Positions 18,292-27,163 are shown, counted from the first letter of the stretch. The stretch is DNA of 64,000 bases from Sphingorhabdus lutea (GCF_001889025.1 NZ_CP018154.1:2408501-2472500), one strand, 5' to 3'. Notes: a model not told the origin generated them from the sequence alone. A program made the numbers and translations.

Positions 18292-18675
18292 ATGGGTATT
18301 TTATCGAAAATTTTCACTTGGTGGGATGGGGCCACAATTGGCACCTTATTGTTCAGCGCACGGCACGGCGTTCATGTCGGCGAGGATGAAGCGGGCAATA
18401 AATATTATCAGGCTAAAAAGGGCAATCGCCGCTGGGTAATTTATAATGGCAGCAATGATGCAAGCCGCGTGTCACCCATGTGGCATGGATGGCTGCATGG
18501 CAGCATTGATGACTTGCCGGATCATATTTTGCCGGTAAAGCGCGATTGGCAAAAACTGCCCACGGGAAATTTAACTGGATCGACGCAGGGATATCGTCCA
18601 AAGGGCGCGTTGGAACATCATGGAAAACGTGCTGCCGCCACCGGTGATTATGAAGCATGGTCGCCAGAGGGATAA
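18292..18675 (+). CDS. NDUFA12-like complex I accessory subunit
   Basis: A 127-residue homologue of mitochondrial NDUFA12 (B17.2), one of the accessory subunits shared by alphaproteobacterial and mitochondrial complex I. Diagnostic segments are VGEDEAGNKYYQ, RRWVIYNG, ASRVSPMWHGWLHG and the C-terminal WSPEG. The core complex I genes are not in this window. Its stop TAA shares a base with the ATG of the next gene. NDUFA12, DUF2155 and aat commonly cluster in alphaproteobacteria. Confidence 0.93.
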   Translation: MGILSKIFTWWDGATIGTLLFSARHGVHVGEDEAGNKYYQAKKGNRRWVIYNGSNDASRVSPMWHGWLHGSIDDLPDHILPVKRDWQKLPTGNLTGSTQGYRPKGALEHHGKRAAATGDYEAWSPEG

Positions 18676-19289
18676 TGCAGCCGAAACTATCTTTGACCTT
18701 TATGTTGGCGGGACTTGCCCTGTCGCTTAGCGCCTGTGACCAAATGGGCAATAAAATGGAAGGCACGAAATCAACGCGTCAAGACAGCACCCCAACGGCA
18801 AAGGAAACCTATCCCGTTATCGGCACACCGATGAAGGATCGGGTCGGCGTGGTTGCTTTGTTGAACAAGCGCAATGGCCAAATTGTCAATTTAGAATTAA
18901 AGCCTGGTGAGGCATTAAAATATGGCAAGGCGGTTATCCGCCTGCGCGCATGTGAACGCACCGCGCCATATGAAACTTATCAAGATGTTGGCGCATTTGT
19001 GCAATTATCCGTCCTGCAACGGCCCGAAGGCACCAATAATAACCCCGTGTGGCAGCGGGTATTTTCAGGTTGGTTATTTCGTGAAAACCCCGCGCAAAAT
19101 GTGGTGCAGCATAAAATTTATGATGTTTCCATCAAAGATTGCAAAATGAGCTTTCCCGATGATGCCTTGCCAAAATCGGCCGATCCCAAAAATTCACCAT
19201 CCAAAGCCCCCCAATCGGCGGGCGCAGATGCAAGTGAAGAAGCAGATAGCGCCGAATCCACAGATAGCGGCGACGATAGCGAAACCTGA
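18675..19289 (+). CDS. DUF2155 lipoprotein
   Basis: A 204-residue protein starting at ATG 18675, which overlaps the NDUFA12 stop by one base. The signal ends in LSLSAC (Cys21). The DUF2155 core (about 75-150) includes VVALLNKRNGQIVNLEL, AVIRLRACERTAPYE, VFSGWLFRENP and HKIYDVSIKDC. The last 45 residues are a Ser/Ala/Asp/Glu-rich tail. The final 172 bases overlap the end of aat on the opposite strand. Function is unknown; an envelope role is inferred from the lipobox. Confidence 0.85.
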   Translation: MQPKLSLTFMLAGLALSLSACDQMGNKMEGTKSTRQDSTPTAKETYPVIGTPMKDRVGVVALLNKRNGQIVNLELKPGEALKYGKAVIRLRACERTAPYETYQDVGAFVQLSVLQRPEGTNNNPVWQRVFSGWLFRENPAQNVVQHKIYDVSIKDCKMSFPDDALPKSADPKNSPSKAPQSAGADASEEADSAESTDSGDDSET

Positions 19290-19888
19290 ATCCCCGATTT
19301 TACCAAAGATTGATGCAGCATCGCGGCATAATCTTCGCCAGAGACCATCACCGCGCCCATGCTGGCCAAATGGTCGGTCATATATTGGGTATCCAGCAGG
19401 GTAAAGCCACCAGCACGCAACCGTGCCACCAACCAGACAAGGGCAATTTTTGAGGCATTATTGGCGCGCGAAAACATGCTTTCCCCGCAAAATAACCCAC
19501 CAAGGGCAAGGCCATATAATCCCCCGACAAGCCGCCTTTCGCCCGTCTGCTTATCATCCTGCCAACATTCAATACTATGCGCCAGACCAAGATGGTGCAG
19601 GCGAATAAACGCCTCCCTTATCTGATCATTTATCCATGTTTCCTTGCGATCATCCGCAGGTGCGGCGCAGGCGTCAATTACCTCAACAAAGGCCTGATCG
19701 CTGGTCACATGGTAAATATCTTGTCTGACATTTTTTGCCAATGATTTGGAAATATGCAGCCCGTTTAGCGGGATAATCGCCCTTTCCTCTGGATGCATCC
19801 AATAAATTTCATCATCATCTATCCCATCCGACATGGGGAAAACCCCCATGCTATATGCGTGGATTAACAAATTAAGATCGATGCTCAT
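19118..19888 (-). CDS. aat: Leucyl/phenylalanyl-tRNA-protein transferase
   Basis: A 256-residue enzyme that adds Leu or Phe from tRNA to N-terminal Arg or Lys, marking proteins for ClpAP in the N-end rule pathway. Family motifs are YSMGVFPMSD, YWMHPEERAIIPL, TWINDQIREAFIRLHHLGLAHSIE (seen as two blocks), LVGGLYGLALGGLFCGESMFS and LLDTQYMTDHLASMGA. The canonical protein ends near residue 200-210; the last 50 residues are a Ser/Ala-rich tail that is antisense to the DUF2155 gene. Both genes therefore extend into a shared 172-bp convergent overlap. Confidence 0.92.
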   Translation of the reverse strand: MSIDLNLLIHAYSMGVFPMSDGIDDDEIYWMHPEERAIIPLNGLHISKSLAKNVRQDIYHVTSDQAFVEVIDACAAPADDRKETWINDQIREAFIRLHHLGLAHSIECWQDDKQTGERRLVGGLYGLALGGLFCGESMFSRANNASKIALVWLVARLRAGGFTLLDTQYMTDHLASMGAVMVSGEDYAAMLHQSLVKSGIQVSLSSPLSVDSALSASSLASAPADWGALDGEFLGSADFGKASSGKLILQSLMETS

Positions 19889-19965
19889 GCCCGTGCATTA
19901 TCGGTAATGATTTGTAAAATCCAGCCTTTATGGACGAACAATAATTAACTAAACCTTATTTTACT

Positions 19966-19998
19966 GGTCTTTTATAGGTCTTTTATAGGTCCTTTACT
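19966..19998. repeat. Three 11-bp tandem repeats
   Basis: GGTCTTTTATA at 19966-19976 and 19977-19987 are identical, followed by a diverged unit GGTCCTTTACT at 19988-19998. The array lies just beyond the end of the methyltransferase-like gene, in the 116-base spacer before aat. Confidence 0.6.
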
Positions 19999-20004
19999 CG
20001 CCAT

Positions 20005-21402
20005 TTACTGGCTATTCATATCACCACCATGTTGCGCCCTGCCGCGGCCAAATCGGCTTGATAAATATGCCCCAGCATGGGCAAAAAATTTGGTAACTGC
20101 GCCATTATTTTGCATCCACCCCATATAATGTTGATATATTGGGTCTTGTCCTAAATGCTTTTCCTCGGTCCTTGCCCGCCAATAATAAACCGCGCTAATC
20201 AACAATAAAATCATGCTATTTCGTAATGCTTCTGCAGCAGAGCCATTGGTGATAAAGGGCAAAGTCGCACACCACCAAAATAGGTTTTTGCTTAAATAAG
20301 CGGGATGTTTTGTCCATGCATATGGCCCATTGGTAATGATACCGCGATGGGTTAAATTTGAAAATCTTAATCCAAATGCTACCGTCGCCCATGCATAAAT
20401 GGCGGTTAACCCCACCAATAATGCGCCCCATATCATCAACATCATGTCATGGCCCGCAAACCAAAATGCCCAGCTATGATCATCTGGTCGGTAATCCAAT
20501 GGCCGATCATTGGCCATTAACAATATGGGCGGATAGCAAATTAACGCCGCAACCCACCCCTGCATATAGGGATTGGCAGTGCGAATATGCGCGTCCAATG
20601 GCCGCATCGTCAGCAAATATCCCACGCTGGCAAATTGCACATCGACCATGAACATCATGATGATTAAAATTTGCGCGGCAAGAACCGGATTGGTCCACAT
20701 CTGCGCAAAATCGGCATTTATCACTGCGCGAAAACCATCGGGCACAATAGCCAGCATGAATGCAAGGAAAAACCCCTTCACCGCCCATGCGCGTAAATGA
20801 TGAAAAATTTTCTCGCTTTGCCATCCCTGACGCGCCGCCAGCATTGCGCCCATATGCCATGCGCCATCGCGCCGATTGACCAGATATTGATCAAGCCAGA
20901 TGACATAGGGTATGGAAAGAAGGACCAGCGGGATTATCGCTGCCTCCATTAACTGCATGGAAAATTGAAACGGCCCTTGCCAATACCATCTGCCCATAAA
21001 ATAACAAATGGCAATCAACGCCCAAGTCATCCACAACCCGACCAATTTCACAAAGCTATCGTCAATAATGTCGGAAATTTTGGCCTTTTGCCGCCAATTT
21101 ATCCCCGTGCTTTCCCGTAAATGGACCTTATCAACAAATATCGACCAACAAATCATCGGCAAAGCGCAACATAGCATGGCGAGCAAGCCGGAATATGGAC
21201 CATCGGCGCGTGCGGGCATGTCCATATATCCAAATAGGGCGGCCACTTCGCCAAAATGCCGTGCAATAAAAACCCATAGGAACAAGCCGATTAGGCCGCA
21301 AATGCCCACAGCATAGGACACCGCGCTTTGCGGCCTTTCCTGCGCCTTATCCCTGGCATTTTGCACATCATTTTGCACATCATTTTGCACGTCATTATCC
21401 AT
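20005..21402 (-). CDS. Polytopic membrane protein, isoprenylcysteine-methyltransferase-like C-terminus
   Basis: A 465-residue protein with many hydrophobic segments. The C-terminal part (about 345-440) has FSNLTHRGIITNGPYAWTKHPAYLSKN and a later RARTEEKHLG, the layout of the ICMT/PEMT-like methyltransferase family, in which such residues bind SAM or the substrate. The N-terminal two thirds is membrane-embedded and I do not recognise it. The substrate is unknown; bacteria lack prenylated proteins of the eukaryotic type. The first codons are a 12-bp tandem repeat encoding NDVQ three times. Confidence 0.7.
   Translation of the reverse strand: MDNDVQNDVQNDVQNARDKAQERPQSAVSYAVGICGLIGLFLWVFIARHFGEVAALFGYMDMPARADGPYSGLLAMLCCALPMICWSIFVDKVHLRESTGINWRQKAKISDIIDDSFVKLVGLWMTWALIAICYFMGRWYWQGPFQFSMQLMEAAIIPLVLLSIPYVIWLDQYLVNRRDGAWHMGAMLAARQGWQSEKIFHHLRAWAVKGFFLAFMLAIVPDGFRAVINADFAQMWTNPVLAAQILIIMMFMVDVQFASVGYLLTMRPLDAHIRTANPYMQGWVAALICYPPILLMANDRPLDYRPDDHSWAFWFAGHDMMLMIWGALLVGLTAIYAWATVAFGLRFSNLTHRGIITNGPYAWTKHPAYLSKNLFWWCATLPFITNGSAAEALRNSMILLLISAVYYWRARTEEKHLGQDPIYQHYMGWMQNNGAVTKFFAHAGAYLSSRFGRGRAQHGGDMNSQ
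21359..21394. repeat. Three 12-bp tandem repeats in coding sequence
   Basis: TTTTGCACATCA at 21359-21370 and 21371-21382 and TTTTGCACGTCA at 21383-21394 encode the repeated NDVQ at the N-terminus of the methyltransferase-like protein. The unit length is a multiple of three, so copy-number change would keep the frame. Confidence 0.8.
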
Positions 21403-21474
21403 GCCAATGCCTTAACCAATAAAGGTTAATATATTGGTGACTATCAATATGTGCATTTTATGGATATTTGCGCC

Positions 21475-21879
21475 TTAGCTCCCCATTTGTAATTCTGGCA
21501 CATGGCCATAATGGGTAACCTGTCCATCAGTATAAAATGTCTCCCAGATTAGCCCATCGGGGTCTTGCGTCCAGCTTTTGGAAGATTGTGCATAACAACA
21601 GGTGGTTTCAGATTGATTAAATCTAGGCCCGCCTGCATTCATGACCTGCTCAAATACCGTTTCTAATTCTTGCTTATTTTCAGCTTGAATTCCCACATGG
21701 GCGATGCCCGTTTGATTATTCATTGCAGGTTCGATGGAAAAATTAATATATGGATCATCTAGCATCCACTTTACATAATCCTCCTTCACCACGGTCGGTG
21801 AAGCTGCAAATAATGTTGAATAATATTTTGTGGACTTATCCAAATCAGATACTTTGACGTTAAGGTGAAATCTCTTCAT
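21475..21879 (-). CDS. ArsI/CadI-family metalloenzyme
   Basis: A 134-residue vicinal-oxygen-chelate protein. It matches the ArsI/CadI family: FHLNVKVSDLDKSTKYYSTLF, the second-half metal histidine in GIAHVGIQ, the vicinal cysteine motif TTCCYAQSSKSW (Cys residues about 93-94) and the ligand glutamate in GLIWETFYT. ArsI enzymes are dioxygenases that cleave the C-As bond of organoarsenicals such as methylarsenite; the vicinal cysteines bind the arsenic. The start overlaps the arsR stop by four bases (ATGA), so arsR-arsI is a two-gene operon. Confidence 0.85.
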   Translation of the reverse strand: MKRFHLNVKVSDLDKSTKYYSTLFAASPTVVKEDYVKWMLDDPYINFSIEPAMNNQTGIAHVGIQAENKQELETVFEQVMNAGGPRFNQSETTCCYAQSSKSWTQDPDGLIWETFYTDGQVTHYGHVPELQMGS

Positions 21880-22205
21880 GTTGATGTCCTTTCATTATTT
21901 TCATTTATTCCTTGGCAGCAATTTGCCATCAAAAACCCCATTAAACGGTCCATTACAGCAAAGTCCGCGCGATAAATAATAGAACGGCTCTGCCGCTCAT
22001 CTACAATCAATCCCGCACGTGACAATTGTGCCAAATGAAATGAAAGTGAGCTTGGCGCTATATCCAATTCCTTGGCAATATATCCGGCAGATGCCCCTTG
22101 CTCCCCTGCCTGCACTAACAAGCGAAATGCAGCTAGCCTATGTTCCTGTGCCAAGGCAGCAAGCGCGGTAACAGCATGAACTTCAATATTATCTATAATT
22201 TCCAT
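21876..22205 (-). CDS. arsR: ArsR-family metalloregulator
   Basis: A 109-residue winged-helix repressor. The DNA-binding part (about 15-85) includes LAQEHRLAAFRLLVQAG, AGYIAKELDIAPSSLSFHLAQLSRAGLI and the wing DERQSRSIIYRAD. An adjacent cysteine pair near the C-terminus (NCCQG, about residues 96-97) resembles the C-terminal arsenite site of some ArsR proteins rather than the N-terminal CVC type. It probably represses arsR-arsI and releases the DNA on binding trivalent arsenic. Confidence 0.87.
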   Translation of the reverse strand: MEIIDNIEVHAVTALAALAQEHRLAAFRLLVQAGEQGASAGYIAKELDIAPSSLSFHLAQLSRAGLIVDERQSRSIIYRADFAVMDRLMGFLMANCCQGINENNERTST

Positions 22206-22210
22206 ATTTC

Positions 22211-22240
22211 TATAATTATCAAAACAATAGATAAAGTCAA
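22211..22240 (-). promoter_or_regulatory. Probable promoter of arsR-arsI
   Basis: On the minus strand TTGACT (22235-22240) is followed after about 16-17 bases by an AT-rich TAATTA-type -10 element (about 22212-22218), just upstream of ATG 22205. TCTATAATT occurs twice around the start (from 22192 and from 22209), so an ArsR operator probably overlaps the promoter. Confidence 0.5.
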
Positions 22241-22306
22241 ATTATTTCTGCAAACATGAACAACGAGCAGATCTAAAATGACTATGGTAAATAAAGATGG
22301 GTCAGA

Positions 22307-23533
22307 TTATTTGCGTTCACCCAATAAACGCAGGCGAAGTGCGTTCAGCTTAATAAATCCGGCGGCATCTTTTTGGTCATATGCGCCGGCATCATCTTCA
22401 AAAGTTACTACTTTTTCCGAATATAGCGAAAATGGCGATTTGCGGCCGACCACATTTGCATTGCCCTTATATAATTTTAACCGCACCGTACCGGTGACAT
22501 TTTTCTGGCTAAGGTCGATGGCGGCCTGCAACATTTCACGTTCGGGAGAGAACCAAAAACCATTATAAATCAGCTCTGCATAGCGCGGCATCAACTCATC
22601 CTTTAGGTGCGCCGCGCCTCTATCCAATGTGATTTGCTCTATCCCACGGTGTGCACGCGCATAAATTTCACCGCCCGGTGTTTCATACATGCCGCGCGAT
22701 TTCATGCCAACAAAGCGGTTTTCCACCAAATCAAGCCGCCCTATACCATGTTTGCGGCCAAGCTCGTTCAACGCCTCCAGCAATGTGGCGGGGGACATTT
22801 CAACGCCGTTTAACGCGGTGCCATCACCATCGACAAAATCAATGTTAATATATTCTGGCGTGTCGGGTGCATCCTCTGGATTAACGGTGCGCGAATATAC
22901 ATAATCGGGGGTTTCCTCCCACGGATCTTCCAACACCTTACCTTCCGAAGAAGTGTGCAGCATATTGGCATCGGTGCTGAATGGAGATTCACCGCGCTTA
23001 TCCTTTGGCACGGGAATTTGATGCTGTTCTGCCCATTCGATTAACCTTGTCCGGCTGGTCAAATCCCATTCGCGCCACGGCGCGATAATTTTAATATCAG
23101 GGTTTAAAGCATAGGCGGAAAGTTCAAAACGAACCTGATCATTGCCCTTGCCCGTTGCGCCATGCGCCACCGCATCCGCGCCTGTTTCCTTGGCAATTTC
23201 AATTAAGCGTTTGGAAATTAAGGGCCGCGCAATCGACGTGCCAAGAAGATAATCCCCCTCATATCGGGCATTGGCGCGCATCATAGGAAATACAAAATCG
23301 CGCACAAATTCTTCGCGCAAATCATCAATATAAATATGTTCATCAGGAATGCCCATTAAACGCGCCTTTTCACGCGCTGGCTCTAATTCTTCGCCCTGTC
23401 CCAAATCGGCAGTAAAGGTCACCACTTCACAACCATATTCCACCTGCAGCCATTTTAAAATAACGCTGGTGTCCAGCCCACCTGAATAGGCCAGAACGAC
23501 TTTTTTAATGCCAGATTTTGCTGCAACGGTCAT
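22307..23533 (-). CDS. argG: Argininosuccinate synthase
   Basis: A 408-residue enzyme that joins citrulline and aspartate, using ATP, in arginine synthesis. The N-terminal PP-loop [15 protein letters not shown] (about 12-26) is intact, and [31 protein letters not shown] and [17 protein letters not shown] are diagnostic. The length is normal. It stands alone, with no other arg gene beside it, and is divergent from the DUF1801 gene. Only a weak Shine-Dalgarno is visible. Confidence 0.97.
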   Translation of the reverse strand: MTVAAKSGIKKVVLAYSGGLDTSVILKWLQVEYGCEVVTFTADLGQGEELEPAREKARLMGIPDEHIYIDDLREEFVRDFVFPMMRANARYEGDYLLGTSIARPLISKRLIEIAKETGADAVAHGATGKGNDQVRFELSAYALNPDIKIIAPWREWDLTSRTRLIEWAEQHQIPVPKDKRGESPFSTDANMLHTSSEGKVLEDPWEETPDYVYSRTVNPEDAPDTPEYINIDFVDGDGTALNGVEMSPATLLEALNELGRKHGIGRLDLVENRFVGMKSRGMYETPGGEIYARAHRGIEQITLDRGAAHLKDELMPRYAELIYNGFWFSPEREMLQAAIDLSQKNVTGTVRLKLYKGNANVVGRKSPFSLYSEKVVTFEDDAGAYDQKDAAGFIKLNALRLRLLGERK

Positions 23534-23661
23534 GACGGCAATCTTTCTTCTTTAATGCTTTACTATATCCCCGCGATTATCAGGGTGGATAGCAAGGCGC
23601 AAGCCGATATGCTATCATATTAAGGCAGAAATTGCGGACAGAAAATGGAAGGAGACGCAAT

Positions 23662-24105
23662 ATGGCACAGGCGCAAAATAAAACTACGCCCAAAGATAAT
23701 GATGTTGCGCAATTTATCGCGGCAATTGAAAATGCACAAAAACGAAAAGATGCCGAAACATTGCTGCATCTTTTCACCGAAGTGACGGGCGATAAACCCA
23801 CCATGTGGGGAGATAGCATCATCGGATTTGGCCAATATCATTATAAATATGAAAGCGGGCGAGAGGGTGATTTCCTTCGCACCGGATTTTCCCCGCGCAA
23901 GGCAAATTTCAGCCTCTATCTTATGGGGGGATATTGCCATGAGATGACGGGCAAAAAAATGGCCCAGCTTCGCGAGAAATTGGGCAAGCATAAAATCGGC
24001 AAAAGCTGTCTTTATATCAATAAATTAAGCGATATTGACATGGATGTTTTGCGGCAAATGATTTTGGTGGATAAAGCATATATGGATGAAAAATATCCAA
24101 GATAA
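23662..24105 (+). CDS. DUF1801 domain protein
   Basis: A 147-residue cytosolic protein starting at ATG 23662, which has AAGGAGA upstream. It matches DUF1801: AFIAAIENA-like helix, ETLLHLFTEVTGDKPTMWGDSIIGFGQYHYKYESGREGD (seen in blocks), the GFSPRKANFSLYLMGG strand pair and GKSCLYINKLSDID. The fold is shared with YdhG-like proteins; function is unknown. It is monocistronic and faces rimK. Confidence 0.8.
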   Translation: MAQAQNKTTPKDNDVAQFIAAIENAQKRKDAETLLHLFTEVTGDKPTMWGDSIIGFGQYHYKYESGREGDFLRTGFSPRKANFSLYLMGGYCHEMTGKKMAQLREKLGKHKIGKSCLYINKLSDIDMDVLRQMILVDKAYMDEKYPR

Positions 24106-24134
24106 TTTCCACCCATTTTTTAATGCTTAATCTA

Positions 24135-25040
24135 TCAACCCTTGCCCTTGGTCGCTGTTTTACCCGCCTTGGCATTATTTTCGATAAATTCGATTATCTT
24201 ACCCGCCAAATCAATGCCCGTGGTTTTTTCAATCCCTTCTAATCCAGGGGAACTGTTCACCTCCATAATCACCGGACCATGGTTGGAACGCAGCACATCA
24301 ACACCAGCCACATTTAATCCCATAACCTTTGCCGCGCGAATCGCGGTCGCGCGTTCCTCGGGGGTAATTTTAATCATTTTCGCACTGCCGCCACGGTGCA
24401 GATTGGACCTAAAATCATCTTCTGCGCCCGTGCGCATCATTGACGCGACCACTTTGCCGCCAATAACGAATATACGGATATCGCTTGAACCGGCCTCTTT
24501 AATAAATTCCTGCACCAAAATATTAACATTGGCGCCGCGAAATGCCTCAATAACCGATTTGGCGGAGCGTTCGGTATCCCCCAAAACAACACCAATGCCC
24601 TGTGTCCCTTCAAGCAATTTAATAACCACGGGCGCACCGCCGGCAATTTTCATCACTTCATCGGTTTGTTTGGGATCATGCGCAAATGCAGTCACGGGAA
24701 GGCCAAGGCCATGTTTGGCAAAAATCTGCATAGAGCGCAGTTTATCGCGGCTGCGGCCAATGGCCACGCTTTCATTCAAAGGCCACACCCCGCCCATTTC
24801 AAATTGACGCAAAACGGCAAGGCCATAATGGGTAATCGACGCGCCAATACGCGGAATGACCGCGTCATATCCCTTTAATGTCTCGCCATTATATAAAATG
24901 GTCGGGCGGTGCGACGTAATGTTCATGGTGCAGCGCAAGGTGTTGATAATATCCAGCGTGTGGCCACGTGCCTCGGCGGCCTCCACCAATCTTTTATGCG
25001 AATAAAGATTGGGGTTGCGGGCCAGCATTGCTATTTTCAT
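24135..25040 (-). CDS. rimK: RimK-type ATP-grasp glutamate ligase
   Basis: A 301-residue ATP-grasp enzyme. RimK adds glutamates to the C-terminus of ribosomal protein S6. Visible features are [19 protein letters not shown] (about 97-115), the nucleotide-binding strand [36 protein letters not shown] and the metal-binding [15 protein letters not shown]. The extreme C-terminus is Lys/Ala/Gly-rich. Its ATG overlaps the stop of the RimB-like gene (TAATG), so it is the last gene of a three-gene operon. Confidence 0.92.
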   Translation of the reverse strand: MKIAMLARNPNLYSHKRLVEAAEARGHTLDIINTLRCTMNITSHRPTILYNGETLKGYDAVIPRIGASITHYGLAVLRQFEMGGVWPLNESVAIGRSRDKLRSMQIFAKHGLGLPVTAFAHDPKQTDEVMKIAGGAPVVIKLLEGTQGIGVVLGDTERSAKSVIEAFRGANVNILVQEFIKEAGSSDIRIFVIGGKVVASMMRTGAEDDFRSNLHRGGSAKMIKITPEERATAIRAAKVMGLNVAGVDVLRSNHGPVIMEVNSSPGLEGIEKTTGIDLAGKIIEFIENNAKAGKTATKGKG

Positions 25041-25516
25041 TATATTTTCTCTTTCTTACCAAGCGTCCAACGCTTTGCACTATTAACTAAAAAACCGCGA
25101 CTTAATGCGCGCCGGCCCATCAACACTGGAAAGGCCATTGAACCACGATTGGCCAATGTCATTTCACCCAACCATTGCAAATTACCCAATGATATTTCCA
25201 CTTTTATGACATAGCGGATTTGCTGTTCACCATTGGAGCTTTTAACTTTACGCTGTTCCAAAATCGGCGCTTCTTTGCGAACCGCCTTAAGCCCAGCATT
25301 TTCACGAAACCAAAATTCCACCCATTTTTCGCCATCGCGGTCAAATTCTTTGATACGCGTCGCATGGATAGAGGATGTTTTTGCGCCTGTATCAATCTTA
25401 GCATGAATATCCACCAAACCCAAGGATGGTAATTGGATTAGCTCACACCAACCAATTTCCAATGGGTTTTTCTTTGAAGGAATATTGATCGAGCCTGATT
25501 TTTTTTGCTCTGTCAT
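25040..25516 (-). CDS. RimB-like retropepsin-fold protease (DUF785 / RimK-associated)
   Basis: A 158-residue protein from ATG 25516. [13 protein letters not shown] (about 40-52) is the Asp-Thr-Gly active-site motif of the family annotated as ATP-dependent zinc protease, which is retropepsin-like. [17 protein letters not shown] is the second conserved block. The family travels with rimK and is thought to trim the glutamate tails on S6. Translation is probably coupled to the genes on both sides. Confidence 0.85.
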   Translation of the reverse strand: MTEQKKSGSINIPSKKNPLEIGWCELIQLPSLGLVDIHAKIDTGAKTSSIHATRIKEFDRDGEKWVEFWFRENAGLKAVRKEAPILEQRKVKSSNGEQQIRYVIKVEISLGNLQWLGEMTLANRGSMAFPVLMGRRALSRGFLVNSAKRWTLGKKEKI

Positions 25517-25519
25517 CAA

Positions 25520-26365
25520 TTATCTTTCTTTGGGCTTATCATTTTCTTCGGTTGCCGTGCCAGTTTGCTTGGCTTTTGCAGTTTCATTGACCTTTGCGGT
25601 ATCATTTACCATTGCAGTATCATTGTTTTTTGCTGTCATTTTGTCGGTGACAATTTTGGTCGCTGATGGTTTGGCAACTTCCTTTGCAGGTAATTTTGCG
25701 GCATCCACCTTATCAACAGCGGGTTTTTCCGTGGTGGGATTGGACAATTTATCAATGTCCAGCTTAAACCCATCATTCTCTTTCTCCGCATCATCCTCCT
25801 GCGTCACCGCAGGACCGACCAGCATAACCAAACGGCCAAGCTGATCAGCAATAACCATATCAACCAATTTGGCAATTTCGGGTACTTTATACCGCATATA
25901 ACCGCCAACAACATAACTGAAATTAACGATGGTGGTGCCGTCTTTCTGCTCCTTCATCGCGATGGTCAATGTGCCGGTCACCGCCTCTGACTGCAACGGG
26001 CCAAGCGCCCCATCCAACCGCAAAACCCGGCCCGGATCGGTATAAATAATGCGCATATGCTGCACCGAGCCAACGGTTTTTAACAGGCCATCGGCGGCCT
26101 TTTCCTTAATCAATTCACAAAAACATCCGCCTGCTTGGCTATCCAAATATAAATTATTGGAATCGCCGGTAAAGCTATGCGCTTTATTCCACCAATTTTT
26201 CGGTTGGATAATTTGTTTCCACACATCATTGGCATTGCCCTTTACCACGCCGCTATGTGACACGGCAAAGCCGATATCATTTTGGCTCGTTATTTCCGCA
26301 GATGCAGGGGTGGCCAGCACCGCCGTGCTGAATGATAATAATGCGATTAATAGATATTTTTTCAT
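25520..26365 (-). CDS. Secreted SRPBCC-fold protein with repetitive tail
   Basis: A 281-residue protein. A signal peptide (1-23, ending PASAE) is followed by an SRPBCC/polyketide-cyclase-like domain (about 30-190: DVWKQIIQPKNWWNKAHSF, GGCFCELIKEKAADG, GALGPLQSEAVTGTLTIAM). The last 90 residues are a hydrophilic, Lys/Thr/Ala/Asp-rich tail with NDTAMV-NDTAKV-NETAKA repeats. It is the first gene of the RimB-RimK operon. The ligand is unknown, and a link between a periplasmic protein and S6 modification is not explained by known biology. Confidence 0.75.
   Translation of the reverse strand: MKKYLLIALLSFSTAVLATPASAEITSQNDIGFAVSHSGVVKGNANDVWKQIIQPKNWWNKAHSFTGDSNNLYLDSQAGGCFCELIKEKAADGLLKTVGSVQHMRIIYTDPGRVLRLDGALGPLQSEAVTGTLTIAMKEQKDGTTIVNFSYVVGGYMRYKVPEIAKLVDMVIADQLGRLVMLVGPAVTQEDDAEKENDGFKLDIDKLSNPTTEKPAVDKVDAAKLPAKEVAKPSATKIVTDKMTAKNNDTAMVNDTAKVNETAKAKQTGTATEENDKPKER
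25571..25642. repeat. Imperfect 18-bp tandem repeats in SRPBCC tail
   Basis: Units start at 25571, 25589, 25607 and 25625, with a shared TTGCRGTNTCATT core in the first three. They encode the hexapeptide repeats (N-D/E-T-A-x-V/A) in the C-terminal tail of the SRPBCC-fold protein. Confidence 0.65.
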
Positions 26366-26462
26366 GGCCGTAGAATAGTGGCTCTATGCCAAATCGCCAA
26401 GTAATAATATGATAAGGCCCAAAATTTATGGACCCTATCTTTCATATCAATAATTTATCCGA

Positions 26463-27113
26463 TTATGCAGATTTCAATATTGCCAAAATCTCATCGGTTA
26501 CATGGTCCATATCGCCCATGCCATCGACCCGGTTCACCAAATTGCGCTTTTCATAAATGGGCAATATTGGCGCAGTTTTCGCGCGATATTCCTCCATACG
26601 GGTGCGCACGGTTTCTTCATTATCATCGGGGCGGCGTTTAAACTCGCTGCTACCACATTCATCGCAAATGCCGTCTTTGGCAGGACGATGAAATTTATCA
26701 TGATAGCCTGCATTACAATTTGCACATGTAAATCGGCCAGTAATACGCTCAACCAGCGCATCCTCATCAACTTCCAATTCAATCACATAATCCAATGTGC
26801 GGCCACGTGCAGACAAAATTTCATCCAATGAAACGGCCTGTGCTTGCGTGCGTGGATATCCATCAAAAATAATGCTTTGGTCGGGCGCAAGCTCATCCAA
26901 ACGATCACCAATAATGCCTGACACTATTTCATCGGATACCAGTTCGCCGGCATCCATTACTGCCTTTGCCTTTAATCCAATCTCGCTACCCGCCTTTACA
27001 GCGGCGCGTAACATATCGCCGGTGGACAATTGCACCATGTTAAGCCGTTCTTCCAATCGACTTGCCTGTGTGCCCTTGCCTGCTCCTGGTGGTCCCAGCA
27101 AAATAATGTCCAT
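26463..27113 (-). CDS. adk: Adenylate kinase
   Basis: A 216-residue long-type adenylate kinase interconverting AMP, ADP and ATP. The P-loop GPPGAGKGTQ is at residues 7-16, and FDGYPRTQAQA binds AMP. The lid (about 125-155) keeps four zinc-type cysteines (CANC ... CDEC). AGAGGA lies seven bases before the start. It follows secY in the ribosomal superoperon, the usual alphaproteobacterial place, but the next gene is not rpsM. Confidence 0.97.
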   Translation of the reverse strand: MDIILLGPPGAGKGTQASRLEERLNMVQLSTGDMLRAAVKAGSEIGLKAKAVMDAGELVSDEIVSGIIGDRLDELAPDQSIIFDGYPRTQAQAVSLDEILSARGRTLDYVIELEVDEDALVERITGRFTCANCNAGYHDKFHRPAKDGICDECGSSEFKRRPDDNEETVRTRMEEYRAKTAPILPIYEKRNLVNRVDGMGDMDHVTDEILAILKSA

Positions 27114-27163
27114 TGAAAAATCCTCTGAAATTTATCTTTTGTTTGATGAAAATCGCCTGCGGC

